Position numbers and translations under genes: made by a program
Assembly (NCBI GenBank): GCA_024690485.1
Contig: JAILPB010000081.1
Span: forward strand, 1-53,945
Source: Butyrivibrio sp.
GTDB taxonomy: Bacteria > Bacillota > Clostridia > Lachnospirales > Lachnospiraceae
Reading direction: 5' to 3'
DNA length: 53,945 nucleotides
Notes under the pieces: generated by a model
What the model saw: only the letters and a program-made list of their open reading frames with translations
The model's database searches: none
What the model was told of the DNA's origin: nothing
In this document: positions 1 to 8,294 of the stretch, one piece after another
Numbering within the stretch: position 1 is the stretch's first letter
Layout of the letters: every line of letters begins with the position of its first letter

Positions 1-2
1 CA

Positions 3-255
3 AAACTTGCGCAGCTTGGAAGTGCAGGAAGTTCATCCTCCAGCACCACCAACCAAAATACAAGCAATAGTGGAAGTGCAAACAATAGTAGCAATACAAG
101 TAATCAAAATACAAGTAATAACAGCAATACAAGCGGTGCAAGCATACTTCGAATTAGGCCAGTTATTTTGCGAACGATGTACTAGATATTTATGTACATG
201 TCTCAGATGATTTCTTAAAAGGAGCAATGCAGATTCTCAAGACGGAAGACGAATA
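3..255 (+). pseudogene. Frayed 3' end of a Ser/Asn/Thr-rich coding region (partial, apparently frameshifted)
   Basis: The frame beginning at base 3 reads as a linker of mostly Ser, Asn, Thr and Gly up to about base 145, then runs into a stop at 183-185. From about base 157 another frame becomes protein-like (ASYFANDVLDIYVHVSDD... KTEDE) and ends at 253-255; the middle stretch YFELGQLF is in the third frame. The simplest reading is the C-terminal end of a protein with a low-complexity linker that has lost or gained one or two bases at 145-170. The start lies outside the window. The family is not recognised. A sequencing error in the T-run near 168 would look the same. Confidence 0.4.
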
Positions 256-375
256 GAATACTCAGGGTAGAGAAATAAATAGAAATGTGGTAATATACAA
301 AAGGCTATGACCAAAAGTGTCATAAATATTGAAAAACACAGTAAATCATTACTTTTTAGAAGGAGATAAATTACC

Positions 376-1473
376 ATGAAGCTTGGAATCGTCGGGCTTC
401 CGAACGTCGGAAAGAGTACCCTTTTTAATTCACTTACAAATGCAGGAGCACTTGCAGCAAACTATCCTTTTGCAACTATTGATCCTAATGTAGGAATCGT
501 TGCAGTACCGGATAAGAGACTTAAGCTCCTTGGTGACCTCTACAATTCTAAGAAGGTTACACCTGCTACAATTGAATTCGTTGATATCGCAGGTCTTGTA
601 AAGGGCGCGTCAAAGGGTGAAGGACTTGGAAACCAGTTCCTTGCTAACATCCGTGAGACTGATGCTATCGTTCATGTTGTAAGATGCTTTGAAGATCCTA
701 ACGTTGTTCACGTTGATGGAAATGTAGATCCTGCAAGAGATATTGATACTATCAACCTTGAGCTTGTATTTGCAGACCTTGAAGTTCTTGAGAGAAGAAT
801 CGCAAAGACAACAAAGGCTGCAAGAATGGATAAGGCAGCTGCAAAAGAGCTTGAGCTTCTAAATAAAATAAAGGAAGTTCTTGAGTCAGGTAAGATGGCA
901 AGAGAGCTTGAACTTGATGATGAAGATGAGAAGGCTCTTATGAATACTTACGACCTTCTTACATGGAAGCCTGTTATCTACGCAGCTAATGTTAAGGACG
1001 ACGACCTTGCAGATGATGGTGCATCAAATCAGTACGTTGCTGCTGTAAGAGAACTTGCTGCTAAGTCAGGAAGCGAAGTATTTGTGATCAGTGCTCAGAT
1101 CGAAGCTGAGATCTCTGAGCTTGAGGCTGATGAGAAGGCAGAGTTCCTTGAGAGCCTTGGTCTTTCAGAGTCAGGCCTTGATAAGCTTATTGCTGCAAGC
1201 TACAGAACTCTCGGACTTATGAGCTTCCTTACAGCAGGTGAGGATGAGACAAGAGCTTGGACTATTAAGATAGGTACAAAGGCTCCTCAGGCAGCAGGTA
1301 AGATCCATACAGATTTTGAGCGCGGATTCATTAAGGCAGAAGTAATTAACTACGAGGATCTCCTTCGCGGAGGATCCCTTGCAGCTGCAAGAGAAAAGGG
1401 CCTTGTTCGTATGGAAGGAAAAGAATATGTTGTTCAGGATGGAGATGTTATCCTGTTCAGATTTAATGTTTGA
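376..1473 (+). CDS. ychF: Redox-regulated ATPase YchF (OLA1 family)
   Basis: A 365-residue Obg-related cytosolic P-loop ATPase that associates with ribosomes. The G1 loop GLPNVGKST is at residues 7-15 and the G3 motif DIAGLVKGA near residue 70. The usual NKxD specificity motif is replaced by NVKDDD, as expected for YchF proteins, which prefer ATP over GTP. The C-terminal TGS domain ([20 protein letters not shown] onward) is complete and length is normal for the family. An AGAAGGAGATAAA ribosome binding site precedes the ATG. The gene looks monocistronic: weak upstream promoter signals, and a riboswitch-controlled unit follows. Identification is firm; the exact physiological role of YchF is unsettled in general. 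Confidence 0.97.
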   Translation: MKLGIVGLPNVGKSTLFNSLTNAGALAANYPFATIDPNVGIVAVPDKRLKLLGDLYNSKKVTPATIEFVDIAGLVKGASKGEGLGNQFLANIRETDAIVHVVRCFEDPNVVHVDGNVDPARDIDTINLELVFADLEVLERRIAKTTKAARMDKAAAKELELLNKIKEVLESGKMARELELDDEDEKALMNTYDLLTWKPVIYAANVKDDDLADDGASNQYVAAVRELAAKSGSEVFVISAQIEAEISELEADEKAEFLESLGLSESGLDKLIAASYRTLGLMSFLTAGEDETRAWTIKIGTKAPQAAGKIHTDFERGFIKAEVINYEDLLRGGSLAAAREKGLVRMEGKEYVVQDGDVILFRFNV

Positions 1474-1507
1474 TATATAACTTCACATAGTTGCATTGTA
1501 ATCAAAA

Positions 1508-1538
1508 ATGGCCTCACTTTTTTACAAAGCGAGGTCAT
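1508..1538. terminator. Possible terminator hairpin after ychF
   Basis: ATGGCCTC and GAGGTCAT can pair (one G-U) around an AC-TTTTTTACAAA-GC interior. On the plus strand there is no good U-tract after the stem; on the minus strand the stem is followed by TTTTTGATT. It may therefore be a weak plus-strand terminator or a minus-strand one. Confidence 0.35.
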
Positions 1539-1628
1539 AAAATTTGTGCATAATAAACAAAACAACTGGTTGGATTTTATACAATATAATGCAGAGTATA
1601 GAAAACTATAAAATTGACAAAATATATA

Positions 1629-1657
1629 TTGCGTTTAACAAATCCCTTCCGTATAAT
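1629..1657 (+). promoter_or_regulatory. Sigma-A-type promoter for the riboswitch-chemoreceptor transcript
   Basis: TTGCGT at 1629-1634 and a consensus TATAAT at 1652-1657 with 17 bp between them. Transcription would start near 1664, just ahead of the riboswitch. A second candidate, TTGACA at 1614 with TAACAA at 1636, lies slightly upstream. Confidence 0.6.
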
Positions 1658-1670
1658 CAGCTACGGTTCA

Positions 1671-1765
1671 AAAATAAAAATTTGGCAAAGCAGGCGAAAG
1701 CCTGTGGCGCAAAGCTATAGGGACTTTAACATGTCAGCCAGTTGCATCTTAGTTTGGATTTTTAG
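1671..1765 (+). ncRNA. Cyclic-di-GMP-I (GEMM) riboswitch
   Basis: The conserved GEMM-I landmarks are present in order: GGCAAA at 1684, a GCAGGC-GAAA-GCCTGT hairpin carrying the GNRA tetraloop, then GGCGCAAAGC, and the 3' element AGCCAGTTGC at 1736-1745. An outer AU helix can form between TAAAAAT (1675-1681) and ATTTTTA (1758-1764). This layout matches clostridial class-I c-di-GMP aptamers, which commonly control motility and chemotaxis genes; the next gene is a chemoreceptor. An intrinsic terminator follows directly, so control is probably by termination. Assignment rests on motif matching by eye. Confidence 0.88.
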
Positions 1766-1768
1766 AAA

Positions 1769-1798
1769 GCATGAGAAAAGGTTTCTCGTGCTTTTTTT
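1769..1798 (+). terminator. Riboswitch-controlled intrinsic terminator
   Basis: A 10-bp stem GCATGAGAAA / TTTCTCGTGC with loop AGG, followed by seven T. It lies between the c-di-GMP aptamer and the chemoreceptor start, so it is the likely expression platform. Whether ligand promotes or prevents termination cannot be decided by eye, because the stem does not visibly overlap the aptamer's outer helix. Confidence 0.85.
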
Positions 1799-1869
1799 AT
1801 TCCATACTGGTTTTTATTTTATGTTTTTTGTTTTTATTAGATTGCGAAGAGCAATCAGAAAGGTAAGTT

Positions 1870-3600
1870 ATGAAAAAGAGTAGAAACATGGTTCGCAGCA
1901 TCATCCTCATTGCATCAGTTCTTGCACTGCTTATGGCTGCTTGCGTTGGTTACATTGGTTATAGTCATATTAAGAAAGCTTATATGACTTCATTTGCTGA
2001 AGGCTTGCAGGCATCAGCTGTTTTGCTTAGTGATTCTTTATCACACATGACAGAGGGCGACTGGACCTTATCAGAAGATGGTCAGCTCCTTAAGGGTGAC
2101 GTGGCTATGCATGATATGCTCCAGGATCAGTTTGATGGTATTAGCGAACAGACAGGTATGCATTATACATTGTTCTTTGGCGATACCCGTTATGTTACTA
2201 CTCTTGCTGATGCAGAGTCCGGAAAGCGTATGGAAGGAACACAGGCTTCTGAGACGGTAGTTAACGAGGTTATCAAGCAGGGAAATACATATCTTGCTGA
2301 GAACTTCGAACTTGCAGGTCAGAACTGGTATGCATACTATCTTCCTATTAAGAATTCTGACGGTTCAGTAGTTGGAATGCTTTTCGTTGGACGTGATACT
2401 TCTATTGTAGATGCGAACATGGCTGCAGCAGCTCGTGCAATCGTATTTACATTTGTGGGCTTCTTCATATTTAACTTCTGCGTAGCTCGTATTCTTATTA
2501 CAAGATCTACCAGAGCAATCCGTGATATCGTAGGCGGACTTCAGAAGCTTGAAGATGGTGAGCTTTCATTCTATATTGCAGATCGTACATTTAATCGTAA
2601 GGATGAGCTTGGCGTTATTGCTGAAAGCTCTGCACAGGTTAGAGACAAGCTTCAGGATGTTATCAGTGCAACCAAGAAGCTTTCAGAGGACGTTACACAG
2701 TCAGGTGTAAACCTTGCTTCTTCTGCTGAGTCTGCTTCAAGAGTAGCTGAGCAGGTTACAAATGCAGTTGAGGATATCAGCCGTGGTGCTCAGTCACAGG
2801 CTGAAAGCGTAGAAAACTCAGTTACTAATACAAATGAGATGGGTGATAGCATCGACGATATCACAGCTAGAGTTGAGGATCTCTCAGCAGCTGCAGATGA
2901 GATGCTTACAGGCGCTAACCGCACAGTAGATACACTTAGTGACCTCATGGACAAGAATCAGAATGTAATGACTTCTATGCAGGATATCAACGCTCAGATC
3001 CGTCTTACAAATGATTCAGTTAAGAATATAGCTGAGGCTTCAAGCGCAATTACTGCTATTGCTGATCAGACACATCTTCTTTCTCTTAATGCTTCAATTG
3101 AGGCTGCAAGAGCAGGAGAGTATGGTAAGGGATTCTCGGTTGTAGCTTCTGAGATCGGAATTCTTTCAGAGCAGTCTAAGAATGCTGCTGTTCAAATTAA
3201 GCAGATCGTAGATGCCCTTGTAGAAGAATCTGAAAAGAGCGTTGTAACTATAGAAGAGCTTAGCAACAGTATTCAGGAGCAGAACTATCAGCTTACTAAT
3301 ACAAAGGATGATATGGATTCTGTTGTTGTTAATGTAAATAATGTAGGAAACTCAACTCAGATAATTGCTCAGAAGATTCACCTTCTTAATGAGCTTAAGA
3401 CCGGATTCTCAGATATCATTTCTGAGCTCTCAGCTATTTCTGAGCAGAATGCAGCTTCTACACAGGAGACAAATGCTTCTATGGAAGAGCTTAATTCTAC
3501 ATTCGCTCTTATCAGCGATGCTGCAAATGACCTTCGTGAGATGGCAGAGACTCTTAATGAGAAGATGTCTTACTTCACATTAGAGAACATGTCAGCATAA
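1870..3600 (+). CDS. Methyl-accepting chemotaxis protein with a single-Cache sensor
   Basis: A 576-residue chemoreceptor. Membrane segment 1 spans about residues 8-30. An extracytoplasmic sensor of roughly 155 residues resembles a single-Cache domain ([13 protein letters not shown]..., GT-AS, ending [12 protein letters not shown]). Segment 2 lies near 186-208 and is followed by a HAMP region and a long coiled-coil signalling domain. The hairpin tip around residues 398-430 carries the family signature ([20 protein letters not shown]). It should sense an external ligand and signal through CheW/CheA. The ATG at 1870 has GAAAGGTAAGTT before it. Expression is probably gated by c-di-GMP through the upstream riboswitch, tying chemotaxis to the motile/sessile switch. 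The ligand is unknown. Confidence 0.95.
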   Translation: MKKSRNMVRSIILIASVLALLMAACVGYIGYSHIKKAYMTSFAEGLQASAVLLSDSLSHMTEGDWTLSEDGQLLKGDVAMHDMLQDQFDGISEQTGMHYTLFFGDTRYVTTLADAESGKRMEGTQASETVVNEVIKQGNTYLAENFELAGQNWYAYYLPIKNSDGSVVGMLFVGRDTSIVDANMAAAARAIVFTFVGFFIFNFCVARILITRSTRAIRDIVGGLQKLEDGELSFYIADRTFNRKDELGVIAESSAQVRDKLQDVISATKKLSEDVTQSGVNLASSAESASRVAEQVTNAVEDISRGAQSQAESVENSVTNTNEMGDSIDDITARVEDLSAAADEMLTGANRTVDTLSDLMDKNQNVMTSMQDINAQIRLTNDSVKNIAEASSAITAIADQTHLLSLNASIEAARAGEYGKGFSVVASEIGILSEQSKNAAVQIKQIVDALVEESEKSVVTIEELSNSIQEQNYQLTNTKDDMDSVVVNVNNVGNSTQIIAQKIHLLNELKTGFSDIISELSAISEQNAASTQETNASMEELNSTFALISDAANDLREMAETLNEKMSYFTLENMSA

Positions 3601-3701
3601 ATATAAAAAAGAATTTATAAAAATATAATAATCAGAGAAAATCAAAATAAAGTACAAGATTTGCGAATGAAACTTGTGCAGACACAATATATTGTGGAAG
3701 G

Positions 3702-3735
3702 CGCTGCCCCAAATTAATGGGACAGCGTTTTTTTT
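3702..3735 (+). terminator. Intrinsic terminator of the chemoreceptor gene
   Basis: CGCTGCCCC (3702-3710) pairs with GGGACAGCG (3719-3727) with one mismatch, followed by eight T. Confidence 0.88.
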
Positions 3736-3768
3736 GGGAAAATCAGCATGGGAGCCATTTCTCAAAGG

Positions 3769-3797
3769 TTGTTAAAAAAATAAAAATAGTATATTAT
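3769..3797 (+). promoter_or_regulatory. Promoter of the mraZ division cluster
   Basis: TTGTTA at 3769-3774 and TATTAT at 3792-3797 with a 17-bp spacer. The predicted start near 3804 puts the MraZ-box repeats immediately downstream, where bound MraZ could block initiation. Confidence 0.6.
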
Positions 3798-3812
3798 ACA
3801 TGTAGGTGGTAA

Positions 3813-3850
3813 AAAGTGTCACAAAGTGGTGACAAATGGTATAAAAGTGG
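3813..3850 (+). promoter_or_regulatory. MraZ-box-like direct repeats
   Basis: AAAGTGT (3813-3819), AAAGTGG (3823-3829), a degenerate AAATGGT (3834-3840) and AAAGTGG (3844-3850) recur about every 10 bp just before mraZ. MraZ is known to bind tandem repeats of this general form on one DNA face and to repress its own operon. The spacing and position fit; binding itself is inferred. Confidence 0.65.
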
Positions 3851-3859
3851 TAGAAAATC

Positions 3860-4300
3860 ATGGGAAAGGCATACAAGGGCGAATACAGCCATTCAATCGA
3901 TGCAAAAGGTCGACTGATCATCCCGGCTAAGTTTCGCGAATTGCTCGGTGAACAATTCGTTGTAACTAAAGGCTTTGACGGATGCTTGTTTGTGTTTGAC
4001 CAAAATGGATGGGATGCTTTTGAAGAGAAACTCAGAGCTCTACCTATGGATATACCCGGTGCCAGACAGATAGGAAGATTCTTTATGGCAGGCGCTGATG
4101 ATGTAGAAGTTGATAAGCAAGGCAGAATTCTTTTAAAAGCAAATTGGCTCTCCCACGCCGGGATTGAGAAGGAAGCGGTTGTTGCCGGTGTCGGAAACAG
4201 AGTTGAAATCTGGAGTAAGGAGAAGTGGGAAGAGGCTACAACCTTTGATGATATCGATGCAATAGCGTCTAAGATGAGCGAGTATGGTTTAAGCATCTAA
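3860..4300 (+). CDS. mraZ: Transcriptional regulator MraZ
   Basis: A 146-residue protein with two tandem SpoVT/AbrB-type half-domains, each with its signature: SIDAKGRLIIPAKFR near the N-terminus and VDKQGRILLKANWL in the second half. MraZ forms ring-shaped oligomers, binds the promoter of the division and cell wall cluster, and represses it; its activity is antagonised by RsmH in species studied. It is the first gene of the cluster, as usual. There is little Shine-Dalgarno sequence before the ATG (only GTGGTAGAAAATC, which overlaps the last MraZ box), so the box and the translation initiation region coincide. Length and motifs are normal. Confidence 0.96.
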   Translation: MGKAYKGEYSHSIDAKGRLIIPAKFRELLGEQFVVTKGFDGCLFVFDQNGWDAFEEKLRALPMDIPGARQIGRFFMAGADDVEVDKQGRILLKANWLSHAGIEKEAVVAGVGNRVEIWSKEKWEEATTFDDIDAIASKMSEYGLSI

Positions 4301-4426
4301 GCCGTGCGATTGCAAAAACAATTGCAGAACGGATTGCTTGCAAGACGTGATGCAAATGTTTTTGGAAACATAGGGCGGATGCCCTCCAACGAGAAATACG
4401 GAGCATTTCGAGTCCGGTGCACGGCT
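4300..4426 (+). ncRNA. Candidate structured RNA between mraZ and rsmH
   Basis: The 144-nt spacer is closed by AGCCGTGC (4300-4307) and GCACGGCT (4419-4426), a perfect 8-bp helix 110 nt apart. Inside are TGCAA/TTGCA (4311-4326), TTGCA/TGCAA (4338-4355), an extended hairpin with TTGG/CCAA outside and AGGGC/GCCCT inside (4362-4389), and GAAAT/ATTTC (4393-4409). The rsmH ribosome binding site lies just outside the closing helix. No known family is recognised. An actinobacterial 'mraW RNA motif' is known at a similar place, but sequence similarity is not claimed. Confidence 0.4.
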
Positions 4427-4444
4427 GTAAGGGAAGAGAACAAG

Positions 4445-5386
4445 ATGGAATTCAAGCATTATTCAGTACTTTTGAATGAAGTAATCGAAAATCTGAATAT
4501 TAAACCTGATGGGATTTATGTGGACGGTACCCTTGGCGGCGCCGGACATTCAAGCCATATAGCAGAGAAACTTGGCGATAAGGGCAGACTTATCGGCATT
4601 GATCAGGATGAGGATGCTATCGCTGCTGCAAGAAAGAGACTTGAAGTCTTTGGGGACAAGATCACTGTCATCAGAGACAACTATGAAAATGCTGTAAGCA
4701 GAATCAAGGAACTTGGAATAGACGGTGTTGACGGCATTTTATTGGATCTTGGAGTTTCATCTTTTCAGCTTGATAACGAGGAGAGAGGTTTTACCTACAG
4801 ATTCGACACACCACTTGATATGAGAATGGACAGAAGGCAGGAACTTACAGCCGGAGTCATCGTAAATGAGTTCTCTGAAATGGAGATTTTTCATATCATA
4901 AAAAATTACGGCGAGGATAAATTCGCCAAAAACATAGCAAAGCACATAGTGGCAAACAGACAGAAAAAGCCTATTGAGACGACTTTTGAACTAAATGAGA
5001 TTATCAAGGCTGCCATCCCTGCAAGAATGAGGGAAAAGGGAGGTCATCCCTCCAAGAGAACATATCAGGCACTTAGAATTGCCTGCAACAGAGAACTTGA
5101 CGTTTTAGAGAATTCTCTTGATGGAATGATTGATTTTCTTAATCCCGGTGGAAGGATATGCGTTATCACTTTCCATTCTCTTGAGGACAGAATAGTTAAG
5201 AATAATTTCAGAAGAAATGAGAATCCATGCACATGTCCGCCGGAGATACCGGTCTGTGTATGCGGTAAGAAATCAAAAGGAAAAGTAATAACAAGAAAGC
5301 CTATTCTTCCCAGCGAAGAAGAACTTGCAGAAAATTCCAGAAGTGCCAGCGCAAAGCTGAGAGTTTTTGAAAAAATCAGTAAATAG
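4445..5386 (+). CDS. rsmH: 16S rRNA (cytosine(1402)-N4)-methyltransferase RsmH
   Basis: A 313-residue SAM-dependent methyltransferase that modifies C1402 in the 16S rRNA decoding centre. The N-terminal [12 protein letters not shown], the SAM loop [11 protein letters not shown], the segment [12 protein letters not shown] and the signature [19 protein letters not shown] are all present. The frame is open back to a GTG at 4304, but the family begins at (E)FKHYSVLL and GGGAAGAG lies before the ATG at 4445, so that start is chosen. The extra 47 codons overlap the foldable spacer described separately. Second gene of the division cluster; the C-terminus has the usual Cys-rich [13 protein letters not shown] segment. 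Confidence 0.96.
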   Translation: MEFKHYSVLLNEVIENLNIKPDGIYVDGTLGGAGHSSHIAEKLGDKGRLIGIDQDEDAIAAARKRLEVFGDKITVIRDNYENAVSRIKELGIDGVDGILLDLGVSSFQLDNEERGFTYRFDTPLDMRMDRRQELTAGVIVNEFSEMEIFHIIKNYGEDKFAKNIAKHIVANRQKKPIETTFELNEIIKAAIPARMREKGGHPSKRTYQALRIACNRELDVLENSLDGMIDFLNPGGRICVITFHSLEDRIVKNNFRRNENPCTCPPEIPVCVCGKKSKGKVITRKPILPSEEELAENSRSASAKLRVFEKISK

Positions 5387-5421
5387 AATTAAATAAGGGG
5401 GTATTCCCCAGAGGAATCATT

Positions 5422-5868
5422 ATGGAAAAGAGATACATTCACGGAAATACAGCAAGACAATTAAATGAACCTGTTCGGAAAAAGGAGAGGGAAATTCCGC
5501 TTCACGTCCAGAAGAGAGTACAGGCCAAAAAACGTGCTCACCGCATGAGCTTCGGATATTTGTTATTTTTGACACTTGCAGTTATCGCTACAGGGGTTAT
5601 ACTTACATGGTACATTACGTTACAGGCACAGATTAAACAGAGCGTAAAAACTGTTTCATCTTTAGAGGCTCAGCTTAACACCTTAAGACAGGATAACGAC
5701 GAAGCTTATAACAAGGCTGTGAGCAGTCTCGATTTGGAGGAGATCAAGAGGATTGCCATCGGAGAGTATGGCATGACCTATGCAACTGAGGGACAGATTA
5801 TCACCTATTCAGATGAGGGTGGTAACGATTATGTCAGACAGGTTGCACCTATACCTGATGGGGACTAA
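5422..5868 (+). CDS. ftsL: FtsL-like cell division protein
   Basis: A 148-residue bitopic membrane protein: a basic cytoplasmic tail (about residues 1-42), one membrane segment at about 43-64, and an extracellular coiled coil that ends in a DLEEIKRIAIGEYGM motif typical of FtsL/septum-initiator proteins. FtsL joins FtsQ/DivIB and DivIC to activate the septal synthase FtsW-PBP. Sequence conservation in this family is low, so the assignment leans on topology and on its position between rsmH and the class B PBP gene. The ATG has GAGGAATCATT before it. Confidence 0.85.
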   Translation: MEKRYIHGNTARQLNEPVRKKEREIPLHVQKRVQAKKRAHRMSFGYLLFLTLAVIATGVILTWYITLQAQIKQSVKTVSSLEAQLNTLRQDNDEAYNKAVSSLDLEEIKRIAIGEYGMTYATEGQIITYSDEGGNDYVRQVAPIPDGD

Positions 5869-5898
5869 GGTTTTAGGTCTAAGAGTTTGGGAAAAGTT

Positions 5899-8253
5899 AT
5901 GAGTAAGAAAAAGAATAGAACACAGAAATTTACATTGGGAATGAAGAGGAAGCTGGCAGTGCTGTTTACGATAGTACTGGCAGCTTTCGCCTGTCTAAGT
6001 GTCCGGTTGTTCCTGATAACAAGGGACAACGGCGACGAGTATGAAAAGCAGGTTCTTTCCCAGCAAAAATATGATTCTACGACAATCCCGTACCGGCGTG
6101 GAGAGATAATTGACGCCAACGGCACGGTACTTGCGTATAGTGAAAAAGTATACAATGTCATTCTTGATGCCAAGATAGTCCTTTCGAAGGATGAGTATCT
6201 TGAGCCTACAGTCAATGCCCTTGTACAGAATTTTGGTTATAACGAAAGCGAACTTAGATCTTATATATCTGAAAATCCTACATCTCAGTATTACATCCTT
6301 GATAAACAGCTCACATATGATCAGATCAGTACTTTCCAGGCTCTTATTACAAAAGGTACCGACACTTTTGATAAGAACGTACAGGGAGTATGGTTCGAAG
6401 AAGATTACATCAGAAAATATCCAAATAACAGAATGGCCTGCGATGTTATCGGTTTTACAACAAGCGATAATAACGGACTTTATGGCCTTGAGGAGTATTA
6501 CAACGACGAGCTTTGCGGATCAAACGGCAGAATATATGGATATCTTGACGAGGATTCAAACCTTGAAAGAACAACGATTCCTGCAACTGACGGAAATACC
6601 ATTGTTACAACTATAGATGGTAATCTTCAGTCGATTGTTGAGAAGCATCTGGCTGAATTTAATGAGACCTACAAGGATGCCTTCCGTGAAGGAAACGGTG
6701 CTAATAACGTTGGCTGTGTCATGATGGACGTAAATAACGGAAATGTCCTTGCTATGGCAAGCTATCCCAATTTTGATCTGAATGATACTAAAAATACAGA
6801 TAATCTTATCGGTATGGCAAAGGTCGACGAGAGAGGGCTTAAGGTTCCCGGAGAGAGTGAGCTTGATTCCGGAGTATACATTACTCAGGAAATGCTTGAT
6901 GGTATGAGCGACGAGGAAAAAATGTGGAATCTCAACGCTCTTTGGAGGAATTTCTGCATAGCTGATACTTACGAGCCGGGATCTGTTGCCAAGCCTTTTA
7001 CCGTGGCAACAGGAATAGAAGCAGGAAACATCACAGGAAATGAAGTATATCAGTGCGATGGTGTGCTTGAGATCGGCGGTTACAAGATCCACTGCCACAA
7101 TACTTATGGTGACGGACAGGTGTCTGTTGCAAGAGGTATTGAGATATCCTGTAACGTTGCCATGATGAAGATCGGCCAGGCAATTGGAACAGATACCTTC
7201 TGCAAATTTCAGAAAAATTTTGGCTTTGGATTAAAGACCAATGTGGATCTTGCAGGAGAAGCCAGAACCGAAGGCCTTACCGTAAATGTAGATGATATGG
7301 GAAGCACTGAGCTTGCAACCGGAACCTTTGGACAGGGCTTCAACGTTGATATGATTGAGATGATATCTGCATTCTCATCTCTTATAAATGGTGGTAATTT
7401 CTATGAACCTCATGTGGTAAGCGCCATAAGAAATTCATCAGGTGCAACAATAAAGAGCATTGAGCCAAGAGTTTTAAGACAGACAATATCTGAGTCAACA
7501 TCAGATAAGATCATTCAGTATTGTAACCAGGTAGTTGCAGGAGAAGAGGGTACAGGTAAAACAGCCCGTCCTGCAGGATACATGATCGGCGGAAAAACCG
7601 GAACAGCCCAGACTCTTCCCCGTGGTAACAAGCAGTACGTAGTTTCCTTTATGGGATATGCTCCTGCTGATGACCCGCAGATAGCAATTTACGTGGTTGT
7701 AGACAGACCAAATACACAGGAACAGGATGATGCAAAATTCGCTACAAGAATCGTAAGAGCAGTATTAACAGAGGCTCTTCCTTATCTTGGATATCCTATG
7801 ACTGAACCTGTTTCAGAAGAAGAGCAGGCAGAGCTTGATTCCTTAAGAGAGAAGGAAATCATGATGGCAGCTGCTTCAAGTTCTTCAGGTTCTGAAGACG
7901 GTGAAAACGCCCAGGGCACCGAGGAAGGAACAACAGAGGATGGTGAAAATCCTGAAGGAAATGAAGAATCCTCTGAAGAAGGCGATAAAAAAGAAGATGG
8001 CGAAGAAACTTCAGAAGACGGAGAAGAAAAGGAAGAAGGAGATTCTGAAAAGAGTATCTGGGAGCCTATTTCCGACAGCGAAGGCAATCTCTTAAATCCC
8101 GAGGAAGAAGAGGAAGACAAGGAACCTGTATGGAAATCCTTCGAGGTTGACCCGGAGACCGGATATTATATAGATCCTGAGACCGGAGGACTTGTTGATC
8201 CGGAAGACGGACACCTTATTGGGGGCGACGTTCTCCCTGATTTTAATAACTAA
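5899..8253 (+). CDS. Class B penicillin-binding transpeptidase (FtsI/SpoVD class) with an acidic tail
   Basis: A 784-residue peptidoglycan DD-transpeptidase that cross-links septal or spore-cortex wall together with an SEDS glycosyltransferase. An N-terminal anchor (residues about 16-38) is followed by the PBP dimerisation domain (RRGEIIDANGTVLA). The transpeptidase motifs are SVAK (Ser362, Lys365), SCN (417-419) and KTGT (566-569). A TTG at 5887 is in frame, but the ATG at 5899 fits the family's basic N-terminus better. The last ~148 residues are an unusual Ser/Glu/Asp/Gly-rich tail with two DPETG-type repeats near the end, where many Firmicute relatives carry PASTA domains instead. FtsI versus SpoVD cannot be decided from sequence. 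Confidence 0.93.
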   Translation: MSKKKNRTQKFTLGMKRKLAVLFTIVLAAFACLSVRLFLITRDNGDEYEKQVLSQQKYDSTTIPYRRGEIIDANGTVLAYSEKVYNVILDAKIVLSKDEYLEPTVNALVQNFGYNESELRSYISENPTSQYYILDKQLTYDQISTFQALITKGTDTFDKNVQGVWFEEDYIRKYPNNRMACDVIGFTTSDNNGLYGLEEYYNDELCGSNGRIYGYLDEDSNLERTTIPATDGNTIVTTIDGNLQSIVEKHLAEFNETYKDAFREGNGANNVGCVMMDVNNGNVLAMASYPNFDLNDTKNTDNLIGMAKVDERGLKVPGESELDSGVYITQEMLDGMSDEEKMWNLNALWRNFCIADTYEPGSVAKPFTVATGIEAGNITGNEVYQCDGVLEIGGYKIHCHNTYGDGQVSVARGIEISCNVAMMKIGQAIGTDTFCKFQKNFGFGLKTNVDLAGEARTEGLTVNVDDMGSTELATGTFGQGFNVDMIEMISAFSSLINGGNFYEPHVVSAIRNSSGATIKSIEPRVLRQTISESTSDKIIQYCNQVVAGEEGTGKTARPAGYMIGGKTGTAQTLPRGNKQYVVSFMGYAPADDPQIAIYVVVDRPNTQEQDDAKFATRIVRAVLTEALPYLGYPMTEPVSEEEQAELDSLREKEIMMAAASSSSGSEDGENAQGTEEGTTEDGENPEGNEESSEEGDKKEDGEETSEDGEEKEEGDSEKSIWEPISDSEGNLLNPEEEEEDKEPVWKSFEVDPETGYYIDPETGGLVDPEDGHLIGGDVLPDFNN

Positions 8254-8294
8254 AGAAATACCTGCCTTAACAGGCATATAGAAAGGCAAAAAAC

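Noticed and set aside
1614-1883. 89-residue open frame before the chemoreceptor gene
   Set aside because: It runs through the c-di-GMP riboswitch and terminator, has no ribosome binding site and resembles no protein.
4304-4444. N-terminal extension of RsmH from a GTG
   Set aside because: The family starts at FKHYSVLL; the extension is unlike any RsmH and coincides with the foldable spacer.
7782-8120. Ser-rich minus-strand frame opposite the PBP tail
   Set aside because: It is the complement of GAA/GAG-rich codons in the acidic tail, a common shadow frame; the same applies opposite the SH3-protein linker at 36927-37208.
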